64,000 nt of DNA from Hydractinia symbiolongicarpus (GCF_029227915.1 NC_079878.1:35888231-35952230), one strand, 5' to 3'. Numbered from the stretch's first letter, positions 33,001 through 43,119 are shown. Numbers and translations: made by a program. Notes: generated by a model not told the origin, from the sequence alone.

Positions 33001-33449
33001 TTTGAAACGTAAGAAATTTGAAAATCGTTATAAATGGTTAATAAACAAGAAATACTTGCACCTACCTAATTTTGCCGAATAAATGATAAATAAATAAAAT
33101 AAAATAAAATTACTAAGAGTTACTTACAATGCTCTGGATATGGTAACACCATGTTTGAATGTTTCGAAATCAATGATTTTTTGGCAAATTCTCCCATTTT
33201 ATCCTCATCAAAAGTTATTTTTTTTAGGTACAATATATCCCCAGAGCTGATATATTTGGATAATTTGTCGGAGTACTCCTGGACACGAACAAATGCTTCA
33301 CAAGTGCCATCAGCTACTTTAATAACCAAAACATTTTTCAAAGCCATTATTTTTTCAATAACGCCAACTAACACATTGCACGGTGACTTTTTTCTCACTG
33401 CATCTTTTAAGTTATCAAACTCGTGAGAACTGTACTTCTGAATGGTAGG
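23557..33449 (-). CDS. Multi-exon gene: zinc finger, tyrosine-recombinase-like core and KMT5A-like SET domain
   Basis: Exons read from GT-AG sites, 5' to 3': 33449-33128, 31238-31213, 30621-30565, 30482-30419, 30350-30323, 30170-30139, 29897-29845, 29759-29691, 29567-29137, 28583-26927, 26705-26643, 26561-26478, 26354-26295, 26053-26000, 25762-25395, 25255-25234, 24849-24778, 24691-24619, 24535-24497, 24281-24194, 24092-23927, 23855-23703, 23623-23557. Reading phases match at every junction I could check; the length of exon 24691-24619 is uncertain by one base. The first exon is missing: 33449 opens in phase 0 without an ATG. The product would be about 1350 residues: OB-like segment, charged linkers, zinc fingers, recombinase-like core, Ser/Glu-rich linkers, unknown domain, SET. 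The consistent phases argue for one intact gene rather than neighbours. Alternatives are two genes or a mobile element with cargo. Confidence 0.72.
25395..25762 (-). CDS. Exon of the YR-SET gene encoding an unrecognised domain
   Basis: A 368-nt exon between acceptor TTTAG at 25763 and donor GTAAGT at 25394. It begins SDIQDVLFQYDQRRPGD and contains RKPFDNEFSVETFKDEE, KHLEMFTPTSVKFFVLALRR and a basic end KWKRFRKEG. The helix-rich, 122-residue unit has no family I recognise. It starts in phase 0 and ends in phase 2, matching its neighbours. Confidence 0.6.
26927..28583 (-). CDS. Large exon with tyrosine-recombinase-like core (Crypton-like)
   Basis: 1657 nt. It opens by completing a zinc-finger His cluster (LDHHLKRHPFH). 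A linker runs to about codon 170. An all-helical SAM-like region (RYGSLGMFLQYLRR, NDFNKQLNPLVKQRK) follows, then the catalytic-type core. NGLRASNIIEL matches the box I Arg of tyrosine recombinases. TRVRCGLATFAC sits where box II HxLRHxFAT is expected: the Arg is kept, the His replaced. MHYN supplies the Tyr with spacing typical of the family. Arg-Arg-Tyr are thus present but the box II His and the GH pair are lost. It may be a domesticated, DNA-binding descendant of a Crypton-type recombinase. No frame break in 552 codons argues for purifying selection. Confidence 0.75.
28738..28810 (-). tRNA. tRNA-like sequence (degenerate, Thr-type anticodon position TGT)
   Basis: The minus strand shows an A box (GTGTAGTGGTAGCGC), a B box (GGTTTGATTCC) and a 7-bp acceptor stem with two G-U pairs (GGCGGAG with CTCTGCT). 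The triplet in anticodon position would be TGT. The anticodon stem does not pair properly. I read it as a tRNA pseudogene or SINE head in an intron rather than a working tRNA. Confidence 0.35.
29137..29567 (-). CDS. Zinc-finger exon of the YR-SET gene
   Basis: A 431-nt exon: basic N-terminal part (LKKQRKKVEELVSQHLG), then a C2H2-type finger (YKCSVCGAFVSEKLRRHLQEKH) and the Cys half of a second one (PLPCMECSEWH). The donor AG|GTAGAG at 29137 joins the acceptor TTAAG|G at 28583, completing the second finger with the LDHHLKRH segment of the next exon. The join within a zinc-finger motif is strong evidence that the two exons belong together. Confidence 0.75.
31730..32465 (+). mobile_element. Non-LTR retrotransposon (LINE) remnant, 5' end and endonuclease tail
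   Basis: The first part (31730-32071) contains ILSGDIAKNPWPG, a decayed form of the 2A-like DxExNPGP motif found at the N-terminus of some CR1/L2-type LINE proteins. After a gap, 32262-32465 encodes the C-terminal part of an apurinic-type endonuclease (TDDFNIDL, then RKSKTLIDHIISN and a final DHDA) with stops. The middle of the endonuclease is deleted. It ends 10 bp before the Helitron-like array. It lies in an intron of the YR-SET gene in antisense orientation. Confidence 0.7.
32475..32987 (+). mobile_element. Head-to-tail array of four Helitron-like units
   Basis: Units: 32475-32602, 32603-32730, 32731-32858 (128 bp each) and 32859-32987 (129 bp). Each starts TCT with an ACCCGTATACGTCTGT-type or GCCGTATTCCGTCTGT-type head. 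Each ends with a hairpin (CCGTGGAT, TTTT, CCACGG) about 10 bp before CTAG (the third unit has lost the final G). The array lies between A and T. 5'-TC, 3'-CTRR with a subterminal hairpin and A|T insertion are the hallmarks of Helitrons. No coding capacity. Units abut without spacer. Confidence 0.72.
33128..33449 (-). CDS. Upstream exon of the YR-SET gene, OB-fold-like
   Basis: A 322-nt exon between acceptor ATTAG and donor GTAAGT. It encodes a beta-rich segment with SPCNVLVGVIEKIMALKN, VLVIKVADGTCEAFVRVQ and SSGDILYLKKITF, the alternation and GDILxL turn typical of OB folds such as those in POT1-like proteins. This is a shape resemblance only. Its phase-1 end fits exon 31238-31213. Two kilobases of mobile elements lie in the intron between them, so membership of the same gene is less certain than for the other exons. 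Confidence 0.5.
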
Positions 33450-34080
33450 CTAATAATAAACAAAACCGTTGTTATCAAGTCAAGTCCATAACTTTAAAAA
33501 AAATTCGGACAACTCTTTTTTAACATAGCAATAGGTAAATAGGCTATGTTTTATACACATTACTAACATCTGGCTATGTAAAACTACAACAACTATTGTT
33601 TTGATAGTCTTGTTACATAAACTAATTGCCGTACTGTATTTCTGCAGAGAGACTTTCTACCTTCCATGTCGAAAATTCTAAAATAAAGATAAAAATACAT
33701 ATTCATACAAATACAGTTCTACTGAAGTAAGCAGTTGTAATAACACCGGTGGAAGGAAATGATGCGTAAATTTAATTCATAAGGCGTAGCCACCTGTACT
33801 TAGCAATTAAATGGAACTTTCATCTTTGTTTTCGGTGAACTGGAAGTATCAGGTGAATTTTCCTACGCGATAGTAACTGCAGGCTGTATTTTGTGTTTTT
33901 GTTTTTCTCAACCAGGATCCAATTTTTATTTATACGGCTAATCTTAGTAGATAAGGTTTAATTGCAACGTGAAATAATTTCCACAAAGTGCGAGTTTCTG
34001 TCACTTTCTCGAAATATTGTATCAGCGGAAATTTTTTGAATACTCCCAAAAATGAACGGGTTTTTCTTGTTACTTATTTA
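33450..34080. other. Upstream flank of the OB-like exon
   Basis: No gene is supported. A short possible exon with ATG (AG|AATTTTCGACATGGAAG|GTAGAA, minus strand, near 33660-33676) does not fit the phase of exon 33449, so it is not joined. The missing first exon of the YR-SET gene may lie here or further right. Confidence 0.3.
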
Positions 34081-34210
34081 TCTATATTATAATACCCGTA
34101 TACGTCAGTGTGTCTGTCACGCAAAATGGTCACTGCAGTAGTGAAACACACGAAATGCGGTAGATAAAGGACACGATAACCCGTGGATTTATCTACGGGC
34201 TACTGACTAG
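34081..34210 (+). mobile_element. Single Helitron-like unit
   Basis: 130 bp, TCTATATTATAATACCCG at the 5' end, hairpin CCCGTGGAT / ATCTACGGG (imperfect), then TACTGACTAG at the 3' end. Flanked by A on the left and T on the right, as expected of a clean Helitron insertion. It is closely related to unit four of the array at 32859. Confidence 0.75.
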
Positions 34211-34599
34211 TAGCATAAAGTTGCGGAAATAGTGCCTGTGGGTAAACGAGTTACTGTGTTTCTTTTCCTCCAGCAACCCGTTTGTATAAAAAAAACAAAT
34301 TATCAACGCTTGCAAAATCGATAAAAATTAGGGCGGCTTAACGTTACGCAATTAAAGAAAGAATATTTTATTAAACAGTACGATAGAAAAACGATAGGTG
34401 TAGGTTATCAAACAACGAGAATGATCAGTTTATCATCAGGACCAGGTACTGTTTCTTCCCTGTTTCGCCTGCCCGACAGGGAACTATCTGAGCAAACTAC
34501 TTGCATTTACAGAATCTCGACATTTATTCTCACCTACGATCCTATAATACACGGGGTACTTATTATCATATTCGGTCCTTCTATCAACCTTGGCTGTGT

Positions 34600-34855
34600 T
34601 TATCACCCCGATCTTTATTTCACGTGGTTCTCATTGTGATCTTCAATCCTTATATCAACCTCGGCACTTATCACCCCGTTCTTTATATCAACCTCGGCAC
34701 TTATCATCACCCCGATCCTTACATCAATCTCGGCATTTATTATCACCTTCGGTCCTTGTACTAACCTCGGCACTTATTATCACCCCGTTCTTTATATCAA
34801 CCTCACCCCTTAATATCATCCCGTTCTTTACATCAACCTCGGAACTTGCTATCAC
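34600..34855 (+). repeat. Tandem repeat, about 30-35 bp units (ATCAACCTCGGCACTTATCA)
   Basis: Seven to eight degenerate copies of a pyrimidine-rich unit containing ATCAACCTCGGCACTTATCA and ACCCCGTTCTTTAT. The frames over it are repeats of the unit and are not genes. Confidence 0.8.
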
Positions 34856-35339
34856 CCCGATTACTAAAAAGACATGGATATACTCGAATTCGTTTTTTTC
34901 TGCAAGAATATGAATTTATCGGTTGTCTTTTTCTGCGAATTATTTTATAAACTTTAAGATATGTACTCAAAATAAAGATTTTCACATTTGGAAGCATATT
35001 TGAAGGCAATTTTTTTTCACCTGCTGTCTTTACATTAAGCACTTTTTTACGCTTTTATATTGACGCGAGTTGACGAAAGTTGATGCGAGTCATAGCCAAG
35101 TATAAAGGAAGTTTTAACCGCCCTCTGTCAGGCCCTTGTCACGTTTGTGACCGCAACTCAGTCGTTTTTCCCAGTTCCTACTGTTACTTTGTGTTTCCAT
35201 TTCATTTAGGAAGCTTTAGCTATCAGAAGTTATGGAGGATATATAATCCGATATGCTTAGGGTTAAAAACACAAACTTTTGCGAGAGTTTTACGAGTTTC
35301 TGTGTTAAATGCATGTGTCCACATACAGTTTTCTCCCTG

Positions 35340-36640
35340 AATATGAGTTCCTACATACGAGTGCCTGCATAAAATACGAGTGTTTTACATATTCCGCACA
35401 GTTACAAGTTTCTGCATAAAATATGAGTGTCTACATAAATACCAGCATCTACATATAACACAAGTGTCTACATAAATACAAGTGTTTACACACATTGTCT
35501 GCTTGAATATGAGTACCGCAATGCTTCGGTTAAACGCCCTGTTCCTTTTCGCGCCCTTTCCCTCTTTTAAAGGTTTTTTCATCAATTGCCCCTTTTAATA
35601 AACGCCTTCTCCTTTACAGGGACGCTTGTTTCACTTAATAAATATGAAGATAAGGTCAACGCTGGACTACATCATTATATAATTGACGATATGGATGATA
35701 TAGATATGTATATAGAAAATGTAGAGATCTCTTAAATAAACGCCCCTCTAAAAATCGAAAACTTAAATAACCGCCTCAGGCGTTTATTCGAAGCACTGAA
35801 GTATATACATTAATTACTGGTGTAATAACGGAATACGAGTTACTACATACAAATGCCTGCATAAAATACAGGTGTTTACATAAAGTACATGTCTGCAAAA
35901 AAACGAGAGTACACATTGAATACAAGTATAACATTAAATAAAATTCATTCATCAAATACAATTACGGCATTCAAGTGACTGCAACAAATAAGAGATAAGT
36001 GTCTATACTAATTGCAACTGTCCACATACATTTGGCTGTATTGAATACAAGTGGATACATTAAATACAATCGAATCACTGAAATACGAGGTTCTACATAC
36101 GAGTGTCTGCAACGAATACGAGTGCCTGTAACGAACACGAGTGGCTGCAACGAATATCAATGGCTGCAACAAATACGAGTGTCTGTAGCAAATACGAGTG
36201 TCTTCTTATATACGAGTGTTTGCATTATAAATGAGTATCTGCATTAGCTATATACGAGTGTCTGCATTAGCTATATACGAGTGTCTGCATTAGCCATATA
36301 CGACAGTGTTTCCATTATACACAAGTGTTGGCATTATACACGGGTGTCTGCATTAGCTATATACGAGTGTCTGCATGAGCTATATACGAGTGTTTGCATT
36401 AGCCATATACGACAGTGTTTCCATTATACACAAGTGTTTGCATTATACACGGGTGTCTGCATTAGCTATATACGAGTGTCTGCATTAGCTATATACGAGT
36501 GTTTGCATTAAAACTAATACGAGTGTTTGCATTATAAACGAGCGCCTACATTCCCTACAAATACAATTGCCTACATTGAATACGAGTGTATGCATAAAAT
36601 ACAGGCGTATCCACTGAATACGAGGTACCGCACAAACACA
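35340..36640 (+). repeat. Degenerate minisatellite with TACGAGTGTCTGCAT core
   Basis: About 1.3 kb of diverged units of roughly 20-24 bp around the core TACGAGTG followed by TYTGCAT. The units are best conserved at 36230-36540, where TATACGAGTGTCTGCATTAGC alternates with CATTATACACAAGTGT. It ends about 90 bp before the Tc1/BEN element, whose terminal repeat also contains TACGAGTGC. Confidence 0.85.
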
Positions 36641-37431
36641 TACATTTTCTACAATAACAAAAGTAATAGAAATTCAAGTTACCATAAATTGTACGTTCTA
36701 TTATCAAAAGTCTTTTATTGAGAAATTACAGTGCCGATCGCGATTAAAGCTACACATCTTTGAGAGTACGAGTGCAAATAAATGCGAGTAAAATAGTTCA
36801 GAGTGAGAGTACAATGCGAGTGCGAGTAAAATAAACGAGAGTAATCTTTTTAATAACGCGAGTACGCAATAATTAAACTACCCGCGAGTAAATCTTTAAA
36901 AAAATATATCATGTTACTCGCGAGTTATATTAAAGAAAAACATAAGACATTAATTTTAATTCACCATTTAATTTTTTTTTAATTTAGTTTATAATTAAAA
37001 AATAAATTTTTAAGTTCAACTTTTGTGTCTCTTCTTTAAATGCTTTCGCTACTTTCGTTATGTGAAATCACTTCCAGCATGTTCTTTCGCAAACACAGAG
37101 TCAGAATGATATCTAATTATAGTTATGGTGATCAATTGCCACATGCAGACTTTGCTTTCTGAATATTTTTCAACAAACATTGCTTTATAACTCAGACAAC
37201 AATCTGTATAATTTTAAAATATCGCCGTAGAAACAGGACGTCACTAAGCTTGTTATCTTTTTGTTTTTGTTGGGATGTTTAAAGATCGAAGCAACAAAAT
37301 AACGTGAGGGATTTTTTTTATAAAAAAAAACAGTTTAATGTTTAATGATATATTTTTTTAAAAAAATCTAAAAATAAAAAATATTTACATCTAAAAAAAT
37401 ATTTACAAAAAAGTTATTAACTGAAAGAGTT

Positions 37432-39058
37432 TTATGACTGCAACATGCATGATTTATAATTTTTCTTTGTTCTGTTGCTACGTCGTATAAATTCATCAAT
37501 TGCACGTTGACAGTCCCTCCATGCACCCGGTGCAGCCATGTTGGTTGGATAAAACTTCCAACAAAAAGCTTTAACAATATCTTGTTTGTAGCCATCAATC
37601 GCAGGTTTTTTAACTCCTCGACAATTTCTTCCTACAAGCTCCTTGTGGTCAAATAATTTAGCCAGCAACAGATAGCTAAAGTTTTTGAAAGATGTCGCCC
37701 CTTGTCTCACTTCATTGGCTATCGGCCAGAATTCGGTCGGAATTTCTATAGTAGGAGCTGTGTCCACCTTGTATTTTTTTCTATTTAATCTTTCATTTAT
37801 TTGAAAATCGTCATCATCAATATTCGTCCTCTGCATCGCCTTTAGTGGAGACAACCCCTGGACTGAAGGTAATGCTTCGTCACTGTCGTCGATAAAGTTT
37901 GCGGATAAGGCAATTGCATTCCCTTCCAACGCAGCTAGTCGCTTTTCTAGTCTTTCAATGATTTGTCGCATAGCAGCACAATCGCACGTGCACTGCTTTG
38001 TTTGCTCGGGATAATTCGGAAAAAGTGTTGTTCTAACGGCAGGTGTTGATTGCAGAGGTCTGGCTGGTGAAGGCGGAGAAAAAGGTAGGTCGGGAAGAAT
38101 AGAAGTGGATAGTGTCGAAGTAGGTGGCGAAAATGATGGCAGTGGTTTTCCAGGTGAAACCAATAACTTTAGAAAGGAGAATGTGTTTTCAACTTCATCG
38201 TTTTGCGTCTTCGGCGTTTCTTCGGCGGTGTTTTCCACTTTATCCTTTGGCGGTTCTTCGGCGGTGTTTTCTACTTTACCATTTTGTGCCTTCCGCGGTT
38301 CTCGTAAAACATCACTAAAATCAACTTGGTAATTTAGTTGTGGGACTTTGTAATTTATTTCTACTAATGAAGGTTGTCTTTTATCAACAGCTGCACTCTA
38401 AAAAGAAGTTTATAATACATAAATTAGATAAAGAATAAAATTTCTGTGCTGATTCTTACGACAAATTTTTTATAAACTAACATCCTTTTTGACGAACTTC
38501 TTCTGAGGTTTTACTAATGTTTCGCCTGTTGTCCGTTTTTTATTGTTTTTAATGTTTTTTATTTTTTCTTCTTTTTTTTTTTCTCCGACCTCTTCGATGA
38601 TAAATGTTTTCTCGTTGTTCAACCAATCTCTTTCAAACTGTGTGCAATTTGACCATTCATCTAAAAAGAAAGAAAAAAATCATTATTACTAACAGTAAAA
38701 ATTTAACTTAGCCTCTGTTTTTCTTTAGGTCGTTTACAAAACTATACTTACTGTTTAGAAATAAAATTGTAGCTTTGTGATTTTGTACATTCTTTCCGCT
38801 ACCCCATCGCACAAATACATTGTCGTCAACGCTCAGTAACTTTTCTTCCCTATTTACAATATCTTTAGTTTTGACAGAACCAATACATTTATCTTCATCG
38901 AAGAAGACGCATGCATATTTGTATGTTTTAACTCTTGTTTGACTGAAAAATGATGATGCCATAGTGAACTCAGATAAATGAAGACACTTAAAATGAATTC
39001 CTAAAGAAGCAAACTCTTTTATAGCTAGTTTTCGGCTTTTTTCATTTCTTACTCTCAT
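37432..39058 (-). CDS. BEN-domain protein, three exons, transposon cargo
   Basis: Exons 39058-38752, 38660-38482 and 38397-37432 have GT-AG borders and compatible phases, giving 483 residues. The N-terminal domain (YKYACVFFDEDKCIGSVK, VFVRWGSGKNVQNHKATILFL) is a small beta-barrel of the kind that precedes BEN domains in some invertebrate proteins. The middle is Lys-rich, then Ser/Pro-rich with tandem VENTAEE repeats, a Cys-containing coiled coil (RQIIERLEKRLAALEG) and a C-terminal BEN domain (LLLAKLFDHKELVGRNCRG, GYKQDIVKAFCWKFYP, CQRAIDEFIRRSNR). BEN domains bind DNA and recruit repressors. The start ATG lies at the edge of the iteron array, and the gene has no break. Confidence 0.82.
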
Positions 39059-39670
39059 TGTACTCGGGAGTGCAAAAACAGAGTCATTAAATAAGGAATT
39101 TGATTTTCGGCTTTTTTATTTCTCACTCTAACTATACTCGGGAGTACAAAAACAAAGGTTATTAAATGATGAATGAAATGTTCGGCTTTTTTTTATTTCC
39201 TACTCTCATTGTACTCGGGAGTGCAAAAACAAGTCATTATAATAGAAATTTAATTACCTGCTTTGTTTTATACTCTTACTATACTCGGGAGTACAAAAAC
39301 AAAGGTTATTAAATGATGAATGAAATGTTCGGCTTTTTTTTATTTCCTACTCTCATTGTACTCGGGAGTGCAAAAACAGAGTCATTAAATAAGAAATTTA
39401 ATTACCTGCTTTGTTTTATACTCTTACTATACTCGAGAGCACAAAAACAAAGGTTATTAAATGATAAATAAAATGTTCGGCTTTTTTTTATTTCCTACTC
39501 TCATTGTACTCCGGAGCGAAAAAACAGAGTCATTAAATAAGAAATTCGATTTTCGGCTTTTTTATCCCTTACTCTAACTATACTCGGGAGTACAAAAACA
39601 AAGGTTATTAAATGATGAATGAAATTTTCGGCTCTTTTATTTCTTACTCTAACTGTACTCGGGAGTGAAA
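39057..39670. repeat. Central iteron array, nine units of about 75 bp
   Basis: TACTCGGGAGT or a variant recurs at about 39061, 39135, 39212, 39292, 39358, 39430, 39507, 39581 and 39656. Each is preceded by CTACTCTCATTG or CTCTAACTA and followed by GCAAAAACA and GGTTATTAAATGATG. The same TACTCGGGAGT occurs in the right end of the element at 40917. The array separates the BEN start (minus) from the transposase start (plus, 39750), so it probably contains the shared promoter region and may bind the transposase or BEN protein. Confidence 0.85.
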
Positions 39671-39749
39671 AAACAGAAGTGATTAATAGGGAATTTGTTT
39701 TTCGGTTTTTTATTTCTTATCAACAAACCAAAAAGAAGGAGCACTCGAA

Positions 39750-40231
39750 ATGGGGAAACAATTACCTGATCATGTTCGTCAAAGAATTATCAATTTAAAA
39801 AATGAAAACCTTGGTGTCACCGAAATTAAGAAAAGACTTAAAAGTGAAGGATATAATGTTGGAAGGTCAGCGATATATCGTCTTTTTCAAAAGTGGGCCA
39901 AGCATCATTCTATCGCAAATCTTCCAAGGAAACCGAAGTCACCAATAAATGTTACAAACCCCATTCTCGATTTTATCGACACCTGCATGGAGAAAAACGA
40001 CGAACTCACTGCTAACAAGCTTGGACAACTTTTGCTTCAGCAATTTAATGTTAGCTTTTCTACAAGTAAAATCAAAAGATTAAGACGTGGTCTCGGTTGG
40101 TACTCCACTGGGACAAAGTTTCGGAAATATGGTCGGCTGTGACGCCAGAAAAATGCCGAAAGTATATTTCACACTTACGCAAGGTAATTCCGAAAGTCAT
40201 TGAAAGAAACGGAAAGGCATCTGGTTTTTAA
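39750..40231 (+). pseudogene. Tc1/mariner transposase with the DDE core deleted
   Basis: 39750-40142 encodes the N-terminal paired-type DNA-binding region: MGKQLPDHVRQRIINLK, then GVTEIKKRLKSEGYNVGRSAIYRLFQKW, and a second helix-turn-helix ending RLRRGLGWYSTG. At about 40128 the frame changes, and 40130-40231 encodes the family's typical C-terminus (WSAVTPEKCRKYISHLRKV, ending ASGF). The roughly 200 residues between them, including all three catalytic acids, are missing. The protein could still bind the element's ends but not cut. The out-of-frame junction suggests a simple internal deletion. Confidence 0.8.
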
Positions 40232-40529
40232 AAAACTACTTTATGTAATAAAACTGAACATTCAAACTGAACGGTAAAAGTTATTTGTATATATACTTTC
40301 ATTTTAACAACTAATACATTTTTTACTATACTTTTGTTGTTGTTTGTTTTTTCTCTTTTTATCCTCAATGTTTTTGATGATATTGAAACGTAGTTCTGGG
40401 CACAGACTTTTTATTAATAGGCAAAAAAAAAATTAAAAAAAAACATGTAATCTCTTACTCTCAGTTTTTTTATGCCACAATAAATTTGTTTTACTTTCTA
40501 AACAACACAGTCTTTTTCACTATTTAAAA

Positions 40530-40775
40530 TTAAAGTTTAATTTTTTTAACTTAATTTTTTTAAAGTTTACAATATAATATCTCTCGCAAGAAAAGTTTAA
40601 TTTTTTTAACTTAATTTTTTTTAAAGTTTACAATTTAATATCTCTCGCAAAAAAAGTTTAATTTTTTTAACCTAATTTTTTTAAAGTTTACAATTTATTA
40701 TCTCTCGCAAAAAAAGTTTAATTTTTTTAACTTGATTTTTTTAACGTTTACAATTTAATATCTCTCGCAAAAAAA
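40530..40775 (+). repeat. Four tandem 60-bp units within the Tc1/BEN element
   Basis: Units contain AGTTTAATTTTTTTAAC, TTTAAAGTTTACAAT and ATATCTCTCGCAA and repeat every 60-61 bp with few differences. The array lies between the transposase stop and the right terminal iterons. No coding. Confidence 0.88.
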
Positions 40776-41004
40776 TTAAATGTGTTCACGCGCGTATTAC
40801 TTTGACTTTAAAAACTGTACTTATGTGAGTACACTTGCGAGTAAAAATATAATTAATCATTGAGAGTATGATTAACAAAAATGCGAGTAATATCATTTTA
40901 GTTGTACTCGCGTTGTACTCGGGAGTGAATTACTCGCACTCTCACTGTTTTATTTTTGTACTCTTACTCTCGAAAATGTGTAGCTTTACTCGCGATCGGC
41001 ACTG

Positions 41005-42751
41005 TACTTTTCGTTTTAAAGGGCTTGCCTTTCAAATCACCTAAATGTTATGTTAAGAATACTGCCATCAGAAACGAAATCCACTTTTATTCGAATCAAT
41101 GTTTGATTTTTTTTAGCAAGAATAATTTTGCAGGCAAAATTTATGTAAGGAAATTTTGGAATAAACACGGTTTTGTATTGAAATTTTTTAAAGGAATTTT
41201 AGTAGATTTGATTAACTAAAACTAAATTTATAAAGTACCCAAAATAAGAAACTGGAACACCAAGTGTTCTTTTATAAAACGTGTAACGCTGAAAATGTCT
41301 AAAAAATAAAAAATTATTATATTACTTTAGTGATACAAGGTAATAGTAAAAAACATCCCAAGTAACGAATTATCTTTTTACCCCGATTAAAAATTGACAA
41401 AATATTTTTGGCAGCAAAAGTAACAATGGATTAATTAGCAGCACTACTGACTTTGTATTATGAAAAAAACGTTGTATTATGAAAGAAATAAGACTACACT
41501 TGGTAACCCTAATTGTAGTGGGAGGGGCTTATTAAGGAGTGGGAGTGGGGGCAGGGATGGTAATTTCCTTCAACTCAATAGTTGGGGTAGGGGGCCGAAA
41601 TCAAGGGGAAGAGGGCTAGGAGGGTAATGTATAGAGTGCAACAGGTATTCTGCTTGTATCAGACGCTGTAAACATTGGCTAATGTTTCCTCTACAGGATT
41701 GGATAGCTTTTGTTATTTATATAAATATTTTTGTTCTCCACAACGTTTTTATTGAAGAACGCAAATTAATGAGGGGTGTTAATAAATTGAAATAAGTGGT
41801 AAAATTTTCTTGTCCTCTGCCCCACCCTTTCCCCTACAATTAGGTTACCGATTGCCTGTAAATTCTCAGCAGGAACTTTAAGCTACAGTTACTTCTTTAC
41901 AGTATTTCATGGTAACTTGAAATGATGCAGTAAATTGTATACAAACAACTTTTACTAAAATATTACCAATTCTTTCAAACCAGGAAACTGCACAAAACTT
42001 CAAAGCTTCAGTCTAAAAAAATATAACGCAAAGTTAGTATAAATGTCTAAAAATATGTTAACAAAATTATGTTATCAAAATGAGATGGTTTATAGCTGTG
42101 CATTAATTTTTAGGGTATATACACTTCAACTTTAATTCAATACGGAGTTTGAAACAATGTGTTTCAGGAGCAACCCGTATTTTATAAATCTTCCGGTTCA
42201 TAACGAAAACCTAATACCATGATTTTTGTGTTCCAGGAAGGCATAGTAATAATCGCATTTCATAATTTGCAGAGAAGAGGTTAAAATTGAAATTTTTTAT
42301 AAAATAAGTTTCTAAACACCTAACTTCTAGGGGGAGGGTTATATTTTCTACCGAATACGCTACACACTTTCACTGCATATAGTATGTTTTCACCACTGTT
42401 CTTACGTAACATGCATAATTACGCATATTAAATTTTTAACTCAGGACCTTTTCCGACATTTGCAGCAACAAGATGAAGCCATGCATTAACAACAACTACG
42501 ATAAAAAGTTTGATTATGTATGATTAAGTGAATAATATCAAAAAAGAAAGGTATTTTCTATGTGATAATTTAAAATAATACTTTATAATCATTTTTCACC
42601 GGACAGTCCATTTAAGGCCAAGGTTATGATCATCGGATATGGTCGTATATACAATTATTTGTATAAAAATATTGCAATAGTTGTTTATGCCAATGATTTG
42701 TACTTAAGAATGGCTGTCGAACAGCTGAAACATAGTTAATAAATTACATTT
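41005..42751. other. Intergenic stretch without supported gene
   Basis: AT-rich DNA with one G-rich patch at 41520-41640 (GGGAGTGGGAGTGGGGGC). No splice-supported coding or repeat structure was found. Confidence 0.3.
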
Positions 42752-43119
42752 GGGTGGCGCCGTAGATTAGTGGTTATAGCTTTCGTACTCTGTGCGGGAG
42801 ACCGGGGTTCAATTCCTCTTGACGGCGATTCAACATGGGCGAGTGAATGTTACCATAGCCCCGGGTTAACCCAAGCCATGTGAGGGAAATTGGGGAGATG
42901 GCACACTGTGTGGGCCGTTGGATGTTGCCGGGAGTTGTCTGGTAGAGCGTGGGCCCTACTAATTGGGTCTGCGTAGCTCAAAATGAGCATTAAATACTCT
43001 AGGACTCTCCATCTAAGCCATGGCCCCTCCTGGAAATAATAGACAGGGTATATCCCTCGATATTTGTGAGGCTAGCCATGTAAAATATGCACATCTATCT
43101 ATCTATCTATCTATCTATC
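42752..43119 (+). mobile_element. tRNA-derived SINE with (ATCT)n tail
   Basis: The head is tRNA-like: GGGTGGCGCCGTAGATTAGTGG (A box TAGATTAGTGG) and GGGTTCAATTCC (B box, 42806-42816), spaced as in a pol III promoter. A GC-rich body of about 250 bp follows, and the tail is seven ATCT units (43093-43119). GC content far above the neighbourhood sets it off. The body does not match a SINE core domain I can name. Confidence 0.8.

Larger units (their letters stand above)
36729..41004. mobile_element. Tc1/mariner-type element carrying a BEN-domain gene
   Basis: The left end starts CAGTGCCGATCGCGA and the right end is its complement TCGCGATCGGCACTG. Both are flanked by TA (36727-36728 and 41005-41006), the target of Tc1/mariner elements. 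TIRs are strict for about 30 bp and continue as arrays of GAGAGTACGAGTGC-like iterons. The 4.3 kb interior holds a spliced BEN gene (minus strand), a central iteron array, and a transposase on the plus strand whose catalytic core is deleted. A lone copy of its left end lies at 59128-59241. It is non-autonomous as seen. Confidence 0.88.

Noticed and set aside
33660-33676. Candidate first coding exon with ATG for the YR-SET gene
   Set aside because: Splice borders look good but it ends in phase 1, while exon 33449 must be entered in phase 0.
35340-36640. CRISPR-like array
   Set aside because: Units are degenerate, without uniform unique spacers, and this is animal nuclear DNA; a minisatellite fits.
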